Shown here: piece after piece, positions 41,941 through 50,036 of the stretch | Layout of the letters: the number at the start of each line of letters is the position of its first letter | How positions within the stretch are numbered: position 1 is the first letter of the stretch | Assembly: GCA_903789535.1 (NCBI GenBank) | Contig: CAIFES010000002.1 | Span: 124,001 to 188,000, forward strand | Direction of reading: 5' to 3' | Length of the DNA stretch: 64,000 nucleotides | Source of the DNA: an uncultured Aeriscardovia sp. | GTDB taxonomy: Bacteria; Actinomycetota; Actinomycetes; Actinomycetales; Bifidobacteriaceae | Translations under genes and position numbers: made by a program | The notes under the pieces: model-generated | What the model was told of the DNA's origin: nothing | The model's input: only the letters and a program-made list of their open reading frames with translations | Databases searched by the model: none

Positions 41941-43242
41941 TCACAGATTGGTGAAATCGCGGGACTTGACCTTCACCCAGTCAGACTGCATCTGGTTGAG
42001 GAAGCGGTCCACGTCCTTGCTGGTGATGAGCGTCTGCACGTAGCCGCCCAGCGGGATGGACGCCGGGATGAAGTGGTCGTCGAAATCGGCGAGCTTGCCG
42101 GACTTGTAGAAGCGGCGGACGGTGTTAATGGCCGGGTCGCCGAAGTACGTCTTCTTGAGCGGGGTAATGGCGGACTGCGCCTTGGCGTAGGCGTTGAGGT
42201 TCTTCTCGCTCATGAGGAAGTTGACGAACTTCATGGCCTCCTTGGGGTGCTTGGTGGTGGCGCCGATGGTGAGCATGACGTCATCGCCGGCCACGAGCAC
42301 CTGCTCGCCCGCATTGTCGGTGGCGGGCAGCTGGGCGAAACCGAGGTCGAGGCCCTTCTGCACGGAACGGATCTGCGGCAGGGCATACGTGCCGAGCGGC
42401 AGGATGGCGGCCTTGCCCTGGGCGAAGCGCTGCGTGGCCTGGCCGTAGGTGACGCCCTTGGTGGAGGTGGTCATGTTCATCAGCTCCACCACACGCTCGG
42501 CGGTGGTCTTCCACGCCTTCTGGAACGTGGTCTTGCCCTCGGAGATCTTCTGGTAGGTGCTCACGGGCACGAGCGTGCCGCCGAACGAGGCGAGCGGGGC
42601 CTGCGTGGTCCACGAGTCGGCCAGCGAGTCCTGCACCGGGTCGATGCCGGCGGCCTTGAGCTTGGCGACCGCCTGCTTGAACTCGCTCCAGGTGCGCGGC
42701 GGGTTGTCCGGGTCGAGGCCGGCCTTGCGCCACAGCTTCTTGTTGTAGATGTAGCCCGAGGCGTTGCCGGCAAACGGCAGGCCGTACAGCTTCTTCTTCT
42801 CGGCCGGGTCGGTGGAGGAGTTGAGGTCGCGGGCGATCTGGACCATGCGCGGGTTGAGCTTCTTGACGATCGGCTCGTTGCTGAAGTCGTAGAAGATGCG
42901 CGTGGAGGCGAACTGGCCGAAGTTGAGATCACCGTTGAGGGTGATGACATCCGGTACACGGTTCTTCACCAGGCGCGTGCGCAGGTCGGTGGTGCCCGAC
43001 GAGGAATTGTTCACATTGACGCAGATGCCGGGATTTTCCTTCTCGAACTGCGTGGCGAGGTTCTCGAACTGCTCGGTCGCCTCCGGTTTGAACTGGAAGA
43101 AATCGAGCGTCACCGAGCACGATCCCCCGGCTGCGGACGTGCGGTTGCCGCACGCGGCGAGCGGGACCGTCAGAGCGAGTGCGGCGAGCGCCGCCACGGC
43201 GACCTTCGCACCCTTTGCGACAGCGGTCATTTTCACCCTCAT
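41941..43242 (-). CDS. sugar-binding lipoprotein of the ABC importer (SBP family 1)
   Basis: A 433-residue extracellular binding protein. The start MRVKMTAVAKGAKVAVAAL is a signal peptide with lipobox LAAC (Cys31). The mature part begins SCSVTLDFFQFKPEATEQF and contains ITLNGDLNFGQFASTRIFYD, KKKLYGLPFAGNASGYIYNK and the hinge-region ARTWSEF-like PPRTWSEFKQAVAKLKAAGI, all usual for carbohydrate-uptake-1 binding proteins. The ATG at 43242 has AAAGGGAAA upstream; a longer frame exists and is rejected. It heads the importer operon and is divergent from the ROK regulator. Raffinose-family sugars or isomalto-oligosaccharides are the likely ligands given the family in bifidobacteria and the GH36 gene. 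Confidence 0.93.
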   Translation of the reverse strand: MRVKMTAVAKGAKVAVAALAALALTVPLAACGNRTSAAGGSCSVTLDFFQFKPEATEQFENLATQFEKENPGICVNVNNSSSGTTDLRTRLVKNRVPDVITLNGDLNFGQFASTRIFYDFSNEPIVKKLNPRMVQIARDLNSSTDPAEKKKLYGLPFAGNASGYIYNKKLWRKAGLDPDNPPRTWSEFKQAVAKLKAAGIDPVQDSLADSWTTQAPLASFGGTLVPVSTYQKISEGKTTFQKAWKTTAERVVELMNMTTSTKGVTYGQATQRFAQGKAAILPLGTYALPQIRSVQKGLDLGFAQLPATDNAGEQVLVAGDDVMLTIGATTKHPKEAMKFVNFLMSEKNLNAYAKAQSAITPLKKTYFGDPAINTVRRFYKSGKLADFDDHFIPASIPLGGYVQTLITSKDVDRFLNQMQSDWVKVKSRDFTNL

Positions 43243-43340
43243 CGCTTTCCCTTTCTCACAAATCAGGCAGAACCAGGCAGGATAGGGCGGCACAACGGCG
43301 GGCACGCCCCATCGCGTGCTGGTGAAACTGATACCACCAT

Positions 43341-43421
43341 TGTGCGCACAGATGAATTTCAACGGTAGGGACCGGCATTTTTATTCTCTGAGAAAGAAAT
43401 TACGTGACTTTTACGTATTTC
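43341..43421. promoter_or_regulatory. divergent control region of the sugar importer and ROK regulator
   Basis: TGTGCGCACA (43341-43350) is a perfect palindrome. At 43396-43421 GAAATTACGT and ACGTATTTC form an inverted repeat with one bulged base, a form compatible with a ROK operator. TACACT near 43447 may be a -10 for the regulator. Assignments are inference; the rest of 43243-43540 has no gene. Confidence 0.45.
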
Positions 43422-43540
43422 ATGCAAGAAAACATGATTTCTGCGGTACACTAATCGCACGGAAAAACCGCGGGCCCCGTGCAGGACCGCGCTTTCCATG
43501 CTTCACTGGCATCATCGTCATCACAGCGCAGGAGAAACAA

Positions 43541-44839
43541 ATGGCGGATCAGAGTGACCAGCAGCAGACGGCCGCGAAGACGGCAGGGCAGGAGGCGCCC
43601 GCACGCACGAACTGGTTCGACGGCTCGCAATGGGCGCATCTCATCGCCGCTGACGTGCTGCGCTACGGGCCCGTCTCGCGCACCACGCTCGCCGGTTATC
43701 ACGGTCTGAGCCAGGGCACGCTCTCGCGCATCGCCAAGAATCTCATGATCGCCGGGGTCGTGCGCGAGACGGAGGCGGACGCCCGCACCACCAACGTACC
43801 CGCCTATCTCTCCCAGGCCGCGCCTGTGGACCGCACCGGCCGCGGCCGGCCGCAGCAGAACCTCGAGATCAACCGCGGGGCCGCCACCTTCATCGGCATC
43901 AACGTGCGCGCCGAGTCGGTGCGCGCCGCCGCGGTCAACGTGGCGTGCGAGCTGGGCGGGGGCGGCATCCACACCTGCTCGCTCGAGGACACCGAGCCGG
44001 GCACGGTGGTCAAAGCCATCGCCACAGTGATCGCCAAGTGCCGTGCCGACGTAAGAAAGCGCCGCCTCGACCAGCCCTGTCTCGTGGGCATCGGCCTGGG
44101 CGGGCACGTCGAGGCGGACGGCACATGCGGCTACGCGCCCTTCCTGCATTGGGACCAGCCCGTCGACCTCGCCGGCATGGTCGAGAAGGAATGCGGCATC
44201 CCCACCCGCCTGTTCAACAACATCTCCTCCTACATGCGCTACATGCAGTGGTTCGGCGAGGGATGCGGGCTGTCCGACTTCGCCGTCATCACCATCGGCG
44301 CCGGCGTGGGCTACGGTCTCGTCTCCGGCGGGCGCGTGGTGGAGACGCCGGGCAGCTCCTACGGTCTGGCCGGACACATCCTCGTCGACCCCGACGGCCC
44401 GCGCTGCTTCCTCAACAAGGGCCATCGCGGCTGCTCGCAGTGCCTGACCGATGAGTCACTCGCGCTCGAGTACAGCACGATGACTGGTTCCGAGCGCACG
44501 TTCGAGGACTACGCGCGCGACACCCGCAATCCGCACAAGGCGCAGGCGCAGAACCTGCGCTCGCGCGAGGGGCACCGCCTCGGCGTGCTCATCTCCACGG
44601 TGGCGAACCTCGCGATGGTGGGCCGCGTGTTCATCGGCGGCGAGTCGAGCTGGGTGCTGCAGGGCGAGAAGGAGACCATCAGCACGGGCATCAGCGATTT
44701 CCGCCCGTCCCAGACGCCGAAGGTGCCGTTCACCTTCCTCGACGAGCAGTCGATGCTGGACCGGCGCTGGGTGCTCGGCGCGGCCACAGAGGTGATCCGC
44801 CAGTTCGTGCTCGGCAGCGCCGATCTGTCGGTCGACTGA
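43541..44839 (+). CDS. ROK-family transcriptional regulator of the alpha-galactoside locus
   Basis: A 432-residue NagC/XylR-type regulator. A winged helix-turn-helix near residues 25-70 (LAGYHGLSQGTLSRIAKNLM) precedes a ROK sugar-kinase-like domain with GIGLGGHVEADGTCGYAPFL and ITIGAGVGYGLVSGG. The zinc motif normally written CxCGxxGCxE is altered to CFLNKGHRGCSQC. The kinase active-site Asp region is also weak, so it is probably a sensor and not a kinase. ATG 43541 has CAGGAGAAAC upstream; the longer frame is rejected. It lies between the importer operon, which it faces away from, and the convergent GH36 gene. It probably represses both until an alpha-galactoside binds. Confidence 0.9.
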   Translation: MADQSDQQQTAAKTAGQEAPARTNWFDGSQWAHLIAADVLRYGPVSRTTLAGYHGLSQGTLSRIAKNLMIAGVVRETEADARTTNVPAYLSQAAPVDRTGRGRPQQNLEINRGAATFIGINVRAESVRAAAVNVACELGGGGIHTCSLEDTEPGTVVKAIATVIAKCRADVRKRRLDQPCLVGIGLGGHVEADGTCGYAPFLHWDQPVDLAGMVEKECGIPTRLFNNISSYMRYMQWFGEGCGLSDFAVITIGAGVGYGLVSGGRVVETPGSSYGLAGHILVDPDGPRCFLNKGHRGCSQCLTDESLALEYSTMTGSERTFEDYARDTRNPHKAQAQNLRSREGHRLGVLISTVANLAMVGRVFIGGESSWVLQGEKETISTGISDFRPSQTPKVPFTFLDEQSMLDRRWVLGAATEVIRQFVLGSADLSVD

Positions 44840-44884
44840 CAAGACACCGGCCGGCACCGACCGGCAGGCCTCGTCGGCCAACCA

Positions 44885-44944
44885 AGACCCGGGCCGCCGA
44901 CAAAATGTCAGCCGAGACCCGGGCCGCCGGCAGATCTCAGTCGG
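44885..44944. repeat. 30-bp tandem duplication overlapping the GH36 stop
   Basis: Two adjacent units, each starting AGACCCGGGCCGCCG, begin at 44885 and 44915. The second unit contains the stop and last codons of the minus-strand alpha-galactosidase gene. Confidence 0.85.
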
Positions 44945-47405
44945 CCACCTTCCGCGCCACAAGCAGGACGGCGTGCGCCGGATTGATCTGCGGCGGGCGC
45001 AAACCGTACTCCTGCAGCGCCCGCCCGTCGAGGACGGCACCGTGCTCCCACCACAGCAGCGGGGACTGGCCGGTGCCCACGCCCGTGAGGTCCCGGCTGG
45101 CCTCCAGCGGCTCCACGCGATAGAGCGCCTGCGGGTCCAGGCCGGGCAGATGCACCGGCGCGGCCGGATAGGTGCGGCTCATGGTCAGCTGCGTGTAGCG
45201 GAACACGCCCTGCGAGCGGTCGGCAGCGACGATGCCGTCCACATAGCCGGACGGATCGTCCGTATCAGCCACATCCGCATGGACGGCGATGCCATGCTCG
45301 AAGAGCTCTCGGTACCGCTTGTAGGCGTCCACCCATACCGAGAGGGCGTCGATCTGGTCCTGCGGCACGGTGAGCAGATCCCACTCGATGCCGAGGTGGC
45401 CGAAGAACGCCATGGCGGCACGCAGGGAGAGGTCGGTCGCGCGGCCGGTCGAATCGGCCGGGGACTTGCCCACGTGCTCGCCGAGCATCTCCGGCGGGAC
45501 GATGACGGAGTCGTAGCGCTGGTTGATCTCGCGCTCGACCGGGTCGACGCAGTCGGAGACCCACACGCGGTCGGCGTAGCGCAGGATGCCGAGGTCGATG
45601 CGGCCGCCGCCGGAGCTGCAGCTCTCGATCTCCAGCCCCGGATGGTCCGCCTTGAGACGGGCGATGAGACGGTAGACCGCGGCGACCTGGCCGTGGACAG
45701 CCGGCTTGCCGGAGCAGCGCGAGACCGGCTCGGTGACGAGCTTGTTGTGGTCCCACTTGATGTAGTCGATCTTCAGATCGGCGACGAGCCTGTCCATCGC
45801 GGAGTGGATGTACTCCCACGCCTGCGGGTTGGTCAGGTCGATGACCTGCTGGTTGCGGCCCTGCATCGGCAGCCTGCCCTGCGTGTCGGCGGTGAGGATC
45901 CAGTCCGGGTGGGCGCGGGCGGTGTCGGAATCCGGGTTGATCATCTCCGGCTCGAACCACAGGCCGAACTCGAGGCCGTCGGCGTGGACGTGGTCGGCGA
46001 GCGCCTTGAGGGACTTCGGGCCGTCCGGCCAGACGTCCTGCGCGACCTGCCAGTCGCCGAGGCCGGAGAGGTCATCGCGGCGGGAGCCGAACCAGCCGTC
46101 ATCGACGACGAAGCGCTCCACACCCACGGAGGCGGCCTTGTCTGCCAGCGCGGCGAGCTTGTCGTAAGAATGGTTGAAGTAGACGGCCTCCCACGTGTTG
46201 AGCAGCACCGGACGCGGCTTGCCGGTGAGGTTCGGGTGGCAGGCGCGCACGAAGGCGTGGAAGCGGGCGGACGCCTCGTTGAGGCCGTCGCCGACCGAGC
46301 CGTAGAGCCACGGGGTGGTGTAGACGCCGCCCTGCGGCAGCACGGCCTCGCCGCCGTAGAGCAGCTCGCCGCCGCCGAGCAGGCCCTGCGTGTACGGCAG
46401 GCGCTCGGCGCTCATCACCTGGTTGCCGGACCAGCCGAGGTGGGTGAGGTAGACCTCGCCCTTGCCCTTCTCGAAGCCGAAGCCGGGGGTGCCGGCGGCG
46501 AGGAAGAGCGTGTCGTCGAAATCAGGGCGGCCGACCATCGTCTTCTTCTCGAAGCGGCCGATGGTCAGATGCTGGCGCTGCGGGCGGCGCTCGTGCAGAT
46601 GATGGCCGGTGGTGGAGAGGATCTCGACGGCGTCGGCGGGCAGCGGGTAGCCGAGCTCGACGCGGTCGACGCCCAGCGGGTCGCCGTCACCGTCATTGAT
46701 GACCGCGACGGCCTGGCGGGCGAGGCCGGCCGGAGAGAGCTGCAGCACCCAGCGGATGCGCACCTGCTGCTGCTCGTCGGAGGCGATGATGACGGCCTGC
46801 ACGCCGCCCTCCATGCCGAGCGTGTCGTCACGGAAGTCGCCGGAGACGCCCTCAACGGAGGCATCCGAGATATAGGCGCTCGAGTCGCCGTCCTCATCCG
46901 CCGAAGTATCAGAGGAGATGACGGAGACCGCGACCGACTCGACGCAGAAGCTCAGGAACTGCTCCGTATCACCGCGACGGGCGATCAGACGCGAGGAACC
47001 GATCCACGACTCGGCCTGGGTGGGCAGGATGGACGGCCAGGCGGTCTCGTCGAGCATGCCCGAGACGCGCTGCGGGTGCTCTGCGGCGAAGAGGTTGACC
47101 GAGCTGCCCGGATGGGCGAGCGCGCGGCCCCAATGCACGAGGCGCGGCAGGCCGCTCCCCTCTCCGGCGAGGGCGAGAGAGACGTCAGCCTTCGTGGACT
47201 CGACATAGATGGCGGTGATCTCGCGGCCGTCGGCGCCGTTGACCCCCGGCATGCCCGGGGCACGGTAAACGGAGGCACTCATGCCCTGGGCGGCGCCGTC
47301 CGCGCTGTCGACGTGCTCGACGGTGGTGAGGTTGCCGAGCGGATTGGTCTGGCGCACGGGCGGCTGCGACTGGGCGCCCTGCTGCGCGCTGGTGTTCTCT
47401 GCCAT
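44937..47405 (-). CDS. alpha-galactosidase (GH36)
   Basis: An 822-residue cytosolic alpha-galactosidase that hydrolyses melibiose, raffinose and stachyose. The N-terminal beta-sandwich domain precedes the barrel, which starts RPVLLNTWEAVYFNHSYDKL. GVERFVVDDGWFGSRRDD is the substrate-binding loop. The nucleophile is Asp in IDYIKWDHNK, with the CSSGGGRIDLGIL stretch next, and the acid/base is Asp in VWVSDCVDPVEREIN. The length is slightly above the usual 720-750, with extra acidic loop residues near 160-190. AGGAGG lies about 12 bases before the ATG. It works with the importer at 39953-43242 and is probably controlled by the ROK protein. Confidence 0.95.
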   Translation of the reverse strand: MAENTSAQQGAQSQPPVRQTNPLGNLTTVEHVDSADGAAQGMSASVYRAPGMPGVNGADGREITAIYVESTKADVSLALAGEGSGLPRLVHWGRALAHPGSSVNLFAAEHPQRVSGMLDETAWPSILPTQAESWIGSSRLIARRGDTEQFLSFCVESVAVSVISSDTSADEDGDSSAYISDASVEGVSGDFRDDTLGMEGGVQAVIIASDEQQQVRIRWVLQLSPAGLARQAVAVINDGDGDPLGVDRVELGYPLPADAVEILSTTGHHLHERRPQRQHLTIGRFEKKTMVGRPDFDDTLFLAAGTPGFGFEKGKGEVYLTHLGWSGNQVMSAERLPYTQGLLGGGELLYGGEAVLPQGGVYTTPWLYGSVGDGLNEASARFHAFVRACHPNLTGKPRPVLLNTWEAVYFNHSYDKLAALADKAASVGVERFVVDDGWFGSRRDDLSGLGDWQVAQDVWPDGPKSLKALADHVHADGLEFGLWFEPEMINPDSDTARAHPDWILTADTQGRLPMQGRNQQVIDLTNPQAWEYIHSAMDRLVADLKIDYIKWDHNKLVTEPVSRCSGKPAVHGQVAAVYRLIARLKADHPGLEIESCSSGGGRIDLGILRYADRVWVSDCVDPVEREINQRYDSVIVPPEMLGEHVGKSPADSTGRATDLSLRAAMAFFGHLGIEWDLLTVPQDQIDALSVWVDAYKRYRELFEHGIAVHADVADTDDPSGYVDGIVAADRSQGVFRYTQLTMSRTYPAAPVHLPGLDPQALYRVEPLEASRDLTGVGTGQSPLLWWEHGAVLDGRALQEYGLRPPQINPAHAVLLVARKVAD

Positions 47406-47721
47406 AGTTTCTCAGTTCCTCCTGCGGTCCCGGCCAATCCGACCGGGCGGCGGTGTCTGTGGTCTGCTTGTGTGGTCTTGTGGTTGTTGTGACGGTTTGT
47501 GGATGACGACGTTCCGCACTGACCGTCCGTCGGTATCCAGCGTAGAGAAGAAAAGCTTTGTTGGCTGCCCTCTTGATTTTCTTATTTTGCGAAAGTAATT
47601 CATCTGCGAGTCGATGGGACGTTGGTGACCCGCGCGGCGGACACGGTGTTTTATGACCGACGATCGCGGGGATCGCACTAGGAAGTAGATACCCCAACTT
47701 CCAAAGGAGATATGGGGTAGA
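47406..47721. other. upstream region of the GH36 gene
   Basis: No gene is supported. A TACGCT hexamer on the minus strand near 47540 could be a -10. The 13-mer AAGTAATTCATCT at 47593-47605 also occurs beside the GH13 operator at 32288; in 64 kb this can be chance. Confidence 0.3.
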
Positions 47722-47752
47722 AAGGTCCGGAGCCGCAAGAACCCCGGACCTT
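47722..47752 (-). terminator. terminator-like hairpin after the small membrane protein gene
   Basis: AAGGTCCGG and CCGGACCTT form a perfect 9-bp stem with a 13-base loop. On the minus strand it follows the stop at 47758 and continues with a weak T stretch. Confidence 0.65.
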
Positions 47753-47757
47753 CGGCT

Positions 47758-47922
47758 CTATCGCCCAGACGAACGCCGCATGACGATCACCCAGACAACG
47801 AGGACCAGTAACGCGATGCCGGCCAAGAGAGGACTTGCCCTCCAGACTATAATCGCGATTATCGTCCCGATCCAGTCAGAACCATAACTGGGTCTTTTAT
47901 TGTGGTTGTGATGATTGTTCAT
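47758..47922 (-). CDS. small single-pass membrane protein
   Basis: A 54-residue protein with a His/Asn-rich N-terminus (MNNHHNHNKRPSYGSDW) and one or two close hydrophobic stretches, IIAIIVWRASPLLAGIALLV then LVVWVIVMRRSSGR. Start 47922 is supported by AGGGG seven bases upstream. Its own terminator-like hairpin follows. It has no recognised family, and its location at the edge of the defence island may be coincidental. Small membrane proteins of this size can act as phage-defence effectors or stress peptides; nothing in the sequence decides. Confidence 0.6.
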   Translation of the reverse strand: MNNHHNHNKRPSYGSDWIGTIIAIIVWRASPLLAGIALLVLVVWVIVMRRSSGR

Positions 47923-48055
47923 CACTAGCCCCTTGTGTTGAGTTTTACCCAGCCCGGTCGGGCCGGGCAGATCGACCCTCATCCCATGTCACTGGAATCC
48001 GGGCCTGCGCTCATGCTATCGAGGAAACGCCGGAGTGTTATCATGAAAGAACCGA

Positions 48056-48197
48056 TGTGGATAATGTCACCTGTCTGATTCTGAAGCGCGGCAATACAAG
48101 CTTTTCAGACAGTATTCACAGTGGCAGGGCGTTGTTATTGCGTCCTCTGTTGAGTTTTGCCCGATGTCCCCGGTCGAAAGGCCGGGGACATTTGATT
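48056..48197 (+). ncRNA. candidate small RNA with terminator upstream of the methyltransferase
   Basis: GATAAT at 48060-48065 could be a -10. Three hairpins follow: CTGTCTG/CAGACAG with an inner GAAGC/GCTTT stem (48070-48112), AGGGCG/CGTCCT (near 48125-48145), and a terminator. The terminator's 10-bp stem (ATGTCCCCGG with CCGGGGACAT, 48164-48191) is followed by TTGATTTTT. The RNA would be about 125 nt. A DnaA-box-like TGTGGATAA overlaps the -10. The frames across it are not convincing as protein. The rest of 47923-48346 shows nothing else. Confidence 0.5.
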
Positions 48198-48295
48198 TTT
48201 CGGACCGGTAGTTTCCGACAACAAGAAGCCCGATGCACTGGCGCAAATTCAAGCCGTCCCAATTGTGCACATTTGCGTTCAAGACCTTTCCTGCC

Positions 48296-48326
48296 TTGAC
48301 GACCTGGTAGCCTGGGTCTGTATACC
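48296..48326 (+). promoter_or_regulatory. promoter and inverted repeat of the methyltransferase gene
   Basis: TTGACG (48296-48301) and TGTATA (48319-48324, spacing 17) or TATACC (spacing 19) form a plausible promoter. CCTGCCTT just before it and AAGGCAGG at 48333 form an 8-bp inverted repeat flanking the promoter, which may serve autoregulation. Confidence 0.55.
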
Positions 48327-48346
48327 ACAAGAAAGGCAGGACAAAC

Positions 48347-49954
48347 ATGAGCAGCCGGCGCATTCCTGTCATCGACCTCTTTGCCGGCCCGGGCGGTCTC
48401 GGCGAAGGGTTCTCCTCGATCAGAAATGATCAGGGAGACAGAGTGTTCCAGACCATCATGTCGATCGAGATGGAAGACAACGCCCACGCGACGCTGCGTC
48501 TGCGCGCTTTCTTCCGCCGTATCTTTGATGTCAGAGGCGTGATTCCCACCGAATATCTCGGCTATATGGCGCACCATGATGCCGCTCATCTTGCCGCTCT
48601 CCAACAAGCTTTCCCCGAAGAGTGGGCTGCGGCCGACAAAGAAGCCGTCCAAGGCACTCTCGCGATTGATGACTATTCCTATGCCGAAGAAGCAAACAAG
48701 CGGCTTGCGGAATACAAGAAGGATGATCCGGATCTGCCGACCGTCATTATCGGCGGACCGCCATGCCAAGCATATTCTCTCGTCGGCCGCTCCCGTCGAG
48801 CGCATGATGAGAAGCTCCAAGAAGACGTCAAGCAAACGCTCTATGTCTGCTACCTGCAGTTCGTGGACACTGTCCGACCTGACATCTTCGTCATGGAGAA
48901 CGTCAAAGGGCTTCTGTCCGCCAAGCTCCACGAAGAGCATGTCTTGTCACTGATCCGGCAGGATGTGAAAGAGCTCGGTTATACACTGCATTCCCTCGAG
49001 GTCGAGGATCCGCAAAAGCCCGGCGATTTCATCGTTCATTCAGAACGGCACGGGATCCCGCAGGCACGGCACCGCATCATCCTCGTCGGCGTGCGCGATG
49101 ACACCGACATCGACCAAATTCGGATACTGCGAAACCACTCGTTGACAACAGTCAGTGAGGCTCTAGTCGGCATGCCGCGGCTTCGCAGCAGCTTCTCGCG
49201 ACGCGCCAAGAGCGAGACTGACATGCAATGGTCCGATTATGTTCTCGACGCGGCATGCCGACTGAGCACCGCATTGACGGAGCCTGACGAAGAATCTGGG
49301 ATGGCGAACATTGATCGCCCCACCCGAAATCAGATGGTGCGCTGTCTCCGACACCTGACGAAGCAGACTCTACCGAGACACGATCTTGCGACACACGTGG
49401 ATACGAAAGCTTTCAAGAACGCGACTGACAATCCCCTGAGGCGGTGGTATCGTGGCAGGCTCGAACAGGTTGGCAGTAATCTGCTGACAAGTGACCATGT
49501 CCGCTCCCATATGGCTTCCGACCTGGATCGCTACCTGTTCAGTTCTGTCTTCTCTGCCGTCACCGGCCGTCCGGCGAAACTGGCAGACTTTCCCTCCAAA
49601 CTGCTCCCGAACCACAAAAATATCCAGGGAAAGAATCTCAAACAGGTCGAGTTTAACGACCGCTTTCGCACGCAGCTGGATGACCGGCCGTCAACGACTG
49701 TGACGTCGCACATCTCCAAAGACGGCCACTACTTCATCCACCCTGATTACACCCAGGTTCGCAGCCTGACCGTCCGCGAGGCTGCTCGCCTGCAGACCTT
49801 CCCGGATGACTACGTGTTCGAGGGCAACCGCACATCCCAATACCAGCAGGTTGGCAATGCCGTTCCTCCTCTGCTCGCGAACCAGATCGCCGTCTGCATC
49901 GCGGACGCTCTTGGCAGGGCAGCAAAAGGCTATTTCAGCGAGCAAAATGCCTGA
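48347..49954 (+). CDS. DNA cytosine-5 methyltransferase of the defence island
   Basis: A 535-residue C5-methyltransferase that transfers methyl from S-adenosylmethionine to cytosine. Motif I is DLFAGPGGLGEGF (residues 10-22), motif IV GGPPCQAYS with catalytic Cys140, motif VI ENVKG (184-188), motif VIII QARHRI, motif IX REAARLQTFPDDY and motif X QVGNAVPPLLAN. The variable region before motif IX is long, about 200 residues. The recognition sequence is unknown. AAAGGCAGG precedes the ATG. It converges on the AIPR gene and its four-gene operon; it presumably marks self DNA for that system. No Vsr mismatch endonuclease gene is next to it. Confidence 0.95.
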   Translation: MSSRRIPVIDLFAGPGGLGEGFSSIRNDQGDRVFQTIMSIEMEDNAHATLRLRAFFRRIFDVRGVIPTEYLGYMAHHDAAHLAALQQAFPEEWAAADKEAVQGTLAIDDYSYAEEANKRLAEYKKDDPDLPTVIIGGPPCQAYSLVGRSRRAHDEKLQEDVKQTLYVCYLQFVDTVRPDIFVMENVKGLLSAKLHEEHVLSLIRQDVKELGYTLHSLEVEDPQKPGDFIVHSERHGIPQARHRIILVGVRDDTDIDQIRILRNHSLTTVSEALVGMPRLRSSFSRRAKSETDMQWSDYVLDAACRLSTALTEPDEESGMANIDRPTRNQMVRCLRHLTKQTLPRHDLATHVDTKAFKNATDNPLRRWYRGRLEQVGSNLLTSDHVRSHMASDLDRYLFSSVFSAVTGRPAKLADFPSKLLPNHKNIQGKNLKQVEFNDRFRTQLDDRPSTTVTSHISKDGHYFIHPDYTQVRSLTVREAARLQTFPDDYVFEGNRTSQYQQVGNAVPPLLANQIAVCIADALGRAAKGYFSEQNA

Positions 49955-50036
49955 TATGGCTCATGGGCGAACACGACCACATCACCTCAAAGCAACTGAA
50001 ACCTACAAAAAGAAGAAGCAGGGAAAACTGACCTTC

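Noticed and set aside
41917-47492. Long plus-strand frames opposite the sugar-binding protein and GH36 genes
   Set aside because: Both are antisense shadows of well-recognised proteins, with Val/Arg/Gly-rich products.
32288-47605. Shared 13-mer AAGTAATTCATCT upstream of the GH13 and GH36 genes as a common operator
   Set aside because: A 13-base match between two places in 64 kb is expected by chance, and only the first lies in an inverted repeat.
48067-48372. Minus-strand frame of 101 codons upstream of the methyltransferase
   Set aside because: It overlaps the methyltransferase start and the terminator hairpin, and has no ribosome site or family signature.
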